Of a stretch of DNA of 64,000 nucleotides, positions 62,003-64,000 are shown piece by piece. The stretch covers positions 62,001-126,000 of the forward strand of contig CAZNHL010000001.1 in NCBI GenBank assembly GCA_964572965.1, given 5' to 3'. The notes under the pieces are model-generated. The model was not told the origin of the DNA. It searched no databases and saw only the letters and a list, made by a program, of their open reading frames with translations. Within the stretch, counting starts at the first letter, position 1; each line of letters opens with the position of its first letter. The translations under genes were made by a program, and so were the position numbers. Origin of the DNA: CAZNHL01 sp964572965. GTDB lineage: Bacteria; Bacteroidota; Bacteroidia; Cytophagales; UBA9547.

Positions 62003-63003
62003 TGATATTTATTACCGGTGCAACTGGCTTAATTGGCAGTACTATCACAAAGAAACTTTTGGAAAAAGGGAAAAGAGTACGTGCCCTGAAGCGAAAAGAC
62101 AGTAACTTATCATTACTGGAAAATCTTACCTCTCAGATAGATTGGATCGAAGGAGATATTCTGGATACTATGGTATTGGAAAAGGCAATGGAAGGGGTAA
62201 CTCATGTCGTTCATGCAGCTGCCGTTGTTTCATATGCACCTAACCGGCACCAACAAATGTTTACTGTAAATGTTGAAGGAACCCGCAATGTAGTCAACAC
62301 ATGTTTAAGGTTAGGCATTCAAAAACTTATACATATCAGCTCTATAGCTTCTTTAGGACGCAATAAACAACAGGAAGAAATAGATGAAAAAAGTGAATGG
62401 AAAGAGTCTGATTATAATACTTTCTATGCCCAGACAAAATATTTTTCTGAGTTAGAAGCCTGGAGAGGTGTTGAAGAAGGACTGAATACGGTTATTCTTA
62501 ATCCGTCTATTGTTATTGGCGCAGGTGACTGGGAAAAAAGCAGTACTAAGATTTTAAAGTATGCCTTTGAGGAGAAGAAACTTTATCCTCCCGGAAATCT
62601 GAACTATGTAGATGCACGCGACATTGCCGATATCACAGTATTAATGCTTGAAAACAACATTGTTAACGAGAGGTATATCATCAATGCCGATTCTGTACCT
62701 TATAAAATATTTCTTGATAAAGCTGCCGAAAAATTCAATAAAAAAGCCCCGACAGTAGCAGTAAGTAACTGGATGTCAGCACTTGCATGGAGATGGGAGA
62801 AAATAAAATATTTAATAACCGGTAAAGAACCTTTAATTACAAAGGAAACAGTCAAACTCTCTCGCAATTCAACCGTTTATAACAATCAGAAGCTAGTAAC
62901 TACGTTGCTATTTCGGTACAGGAGTCTTGAAGAAACATTGGACTGGGCATGTACAGAGCTTACAAAAGCTCATAATCAGCCACGAAAACCCTTATTGTCT
63001 TAA
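62002..63003 (+). CDS. NAD(P)-dependent epimerase/dehydratase (extended SDR)
   Basis: This 333-residue protein is an extended short-chain dehydrogenase. The Rossmann motif is ITGATGLIGSTI (TGATGLIG), the active site is YAQTK (YxxxK) with Ser in ISSIASLG, and GDILD marks the cofactor loop. Resemblance is to dihydroflavonol 4-reductase or nucleoside-sugar epimerases; the substrate is unknown. The start overlaps the phosphatase stop by one base (TAATG). It is the last gene of the operon. Confidence 0.88.
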   Translation: MIFITGATGLIGSTITKKLLEKGKRVRALKRKDSNLSLLENLTSQIDWIEGDILDTMVLEKAMEGVTHVVHAAAVVSYAPNRHQQMFTVNVEGTRNVVNTCLRLGIQKLIHISSIASLGRNKQQEEIDEKSEWKESDYNTFYAQTKYFSELEAWRGVEEGLNTVILNPSIVIGAGDWEKSSTKILKYAFEEKKLYPPGNLNYVDARDIADITVLMLENNIVNERYIINADSVPYKIFLDKAAEKFNKKAPTVAVSNWMSALAWRWEKIKYLITGKEPLITKETVKLSRNSTVYNNQKLVTTLLFRYRSLEETLDWACTELTKAHNQPRKPLLS

Positions 63004-63119
63004 GGCTATTTATTATCTGGACTATTATCATTAAATTGTATTTCTATAGTTATTAAGCGGCCATAGCTTATATTATAACCAAAATTACAATTTGATCTAT
63101 ACATCTTACGATAAGTTTC

Positions 63120-64000
63120 ATGAGTAGACGGTTTGCGGAAAGTGAGGAAGGTAGGGAGGCAGTAAGACGTTTTGAAGAAATGCTCGAAAAAAATGAGCTC
63201 TACTTCTTCGACTTAACCGCCTATGAATATATCATCGATTTCTACATGGAAACCGGTAAGATGAAACGTGCCCTTAAAGCATGTAACATTGCCAGCAAAC
63301 AATACCCATATTCAACAGACTTACTTATTACCAAAGCTCAGATTCTGGCCAGTAGTGGTGACTATGCGGCTGCGCATGAAATGCTTGATGAAGTTGAACG
63401 AATTAACCCCTCCGATTCTGAAGTATTATTAGCCCGCGGTGCCGTTTATCTTCAGTCTGGCGATTTCGAGAGGGCAGCTCGTTACTACGAAAACGTTATT
63501 GAACTCATAGATGAAAAAGAAGATGCTTATTTCAATCTTGCATTTGCTTATCAGAATCTCGAAGAATATGACAAAGCTATTCTTTACTATAAAAAAGTAA
63601 TAGAGCTTGACGTTGATTATGAAGAAGCCCTTTATGAACTGGCTTTCTGTCTTGATGTTACCAACCAACTCGAAAACAGTGTTTCATACTATGAACAATT
63701 TATAGACAGAGACCCTTACTCGCATTCAGCCTGGTATAATCTGGGTATTGTATATTCAAAACTTGAACAATTCGACAAGGCGCTCCAGGCTTATGACTAT
63801 GCTACATTGATCAAAGAAGATTTCCCTTCTGCATGGTTTAATATGGGCAATGTTTATTCCAACCAAAATCTTAATAAAGAAGCATTGGAGTGTTATGAAA
63901 AAACACTTAAATACGAAGACCCTAATGCTGAAGTATACACATGTATGGGTGCATGTTTCGAGAAGCTTGAAGATTTTGAAACAGCCATTGTCAATTATAG
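63120..64000 (+). CDS. TPR-repeat protein, truncated by the right edge
   Basis: The frame is open from ATG 63120 to the window end (293 codons) without a stop. The product starts MSRRFAESEEGREAVRRFEE and then consists of tandem TPR units, for example NLAFAYQNLEEYDKAILYYK, AWYNLGIVYSKLEQFDKAL and AWFNMGNVYSNQNLNKEAL. TPR proteins act as scaffolds; nothing more specific is visible. There is no signal peptide. It lies 116 bp after the epimerase gene and is probably a separate unit. Confidence 0.9.
   Translation, partial: MSRRFAESEEGREAVRRFEEMLEKNELYFFDLTAYEYIIDFYMETGKMKRALKACNIASKQYPYSTDLLITKAQILASSGDYAAAHEMLDEVERINPSDSEVLLARGAVYLQSGDFERAARYYENVIELIDEKEDAYFNLAFAYQNLEEYDKAILYYKKVIELDVDYEEALYELAFCLDVTNQLENSVSYYEQFIDRDPYSHSAWYNLGIVYSKLEQFDKALQAYDYATLIKEDFPSAWFNMGNVYSNQNLNKEALECYEKTLKYEDPNAEVYTCMGACFEKLEDFETAIVNY

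Overview
The window looks like chromosomal DNA of a low-GC (roughly 35-40%) member of the Bacteroidota, probably a gliding Cytophagales-type bacterium. The evidence is the gliding genes gldE and gldD beside mutY and ssb, a protein with a type IX secretion (Por) C-terminal domain, a TonB receptor paired with a DUF4249 lipoprotein, AsmA-like giants, many SPII lipoproteins, promoters of the TTTG-N19-TAnnTTTG type, and almost no Shine-Dalgarno sequences. The genus cannot be fixed from the sequence alone.

Layout. 1-1721 (minus): BamA/TamA-like barrel gene that is frameshifted and runs off the left edge. 1752-6579: hemW, a small unknown gene, then a first polysaccharide-export pair (Wza-like lipoprotein plus Wzc-like tyrosine kinase). 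6576-12148: DUF2461, rpsP, mutY, ssb, gldE, gldD, recX. 12268-18491: TonB receptor/DUF4249 pair and an AsmA-like protein. 18663-24610: transglutaminase-like protein, two related small secreted proteins, typA, a lipoprotein, dnaN. 24824-28690: trmD, facing heptamer arrays, a lone nuoA, a second AsmA-like protein. 28865-28939: tRNA-Val(UAC). 29053-37491: small enzymes and two divergent regulator pairs (TetR/thioesterase and HxlR/DoxX) with visible palindromic operators. 37951-41639: prpD-prpB-prpC of the methylcitrate cycle, visibly richer in GC than its surroundings. 41650-43658: beta-barrel protein and two LVIVD-type lipoproteins that look like one split propeller. 43800-56132: nagA, rimM, rhomboid protease, SGNH hydrolase, FadL porin, nitronate-monooxygenase-like enzyme, ZIP transporter, ispF, pirin, DoxX, mazG, hflX, SirB-cytochrome c fusion. 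56304-63003: second exopolysaccharide operon (glycosyltransferase, rfbC, Wza, Wzc, PHP phosphatase, epimerase). 63120-64000: TPR protein running off the right edge.

How the genes work together. Two polysaccharide-export modules lie about 52 kb apart, both with Wzc kinases ending in Gly-Tyr-rich tails; only the second carries the cognate PHP-type tyrosine phosphatase. The prp genes give propionyl-CoA oxidation. Translation and DNA-maintenance housekeeping genes are scattered singly: rpsP, trmD and rimM, often one operon in other bacteria, are here spread over 38 kb.

No complete new defence or mobile system was found. The least explained signals are the frameshift at a correctly phased -1 slippery heptamer (about 693-699), the facing 7-bp arrays between trmD and nuoA, other short intergenic stutter palindromes (about 18.6, 39.5 and 40.4 kb), a diverged dispersed repeat of about 180 bp in two copies, a 21-bp inverted repeat at 37.6 kb, and the split LVIVD propeller.
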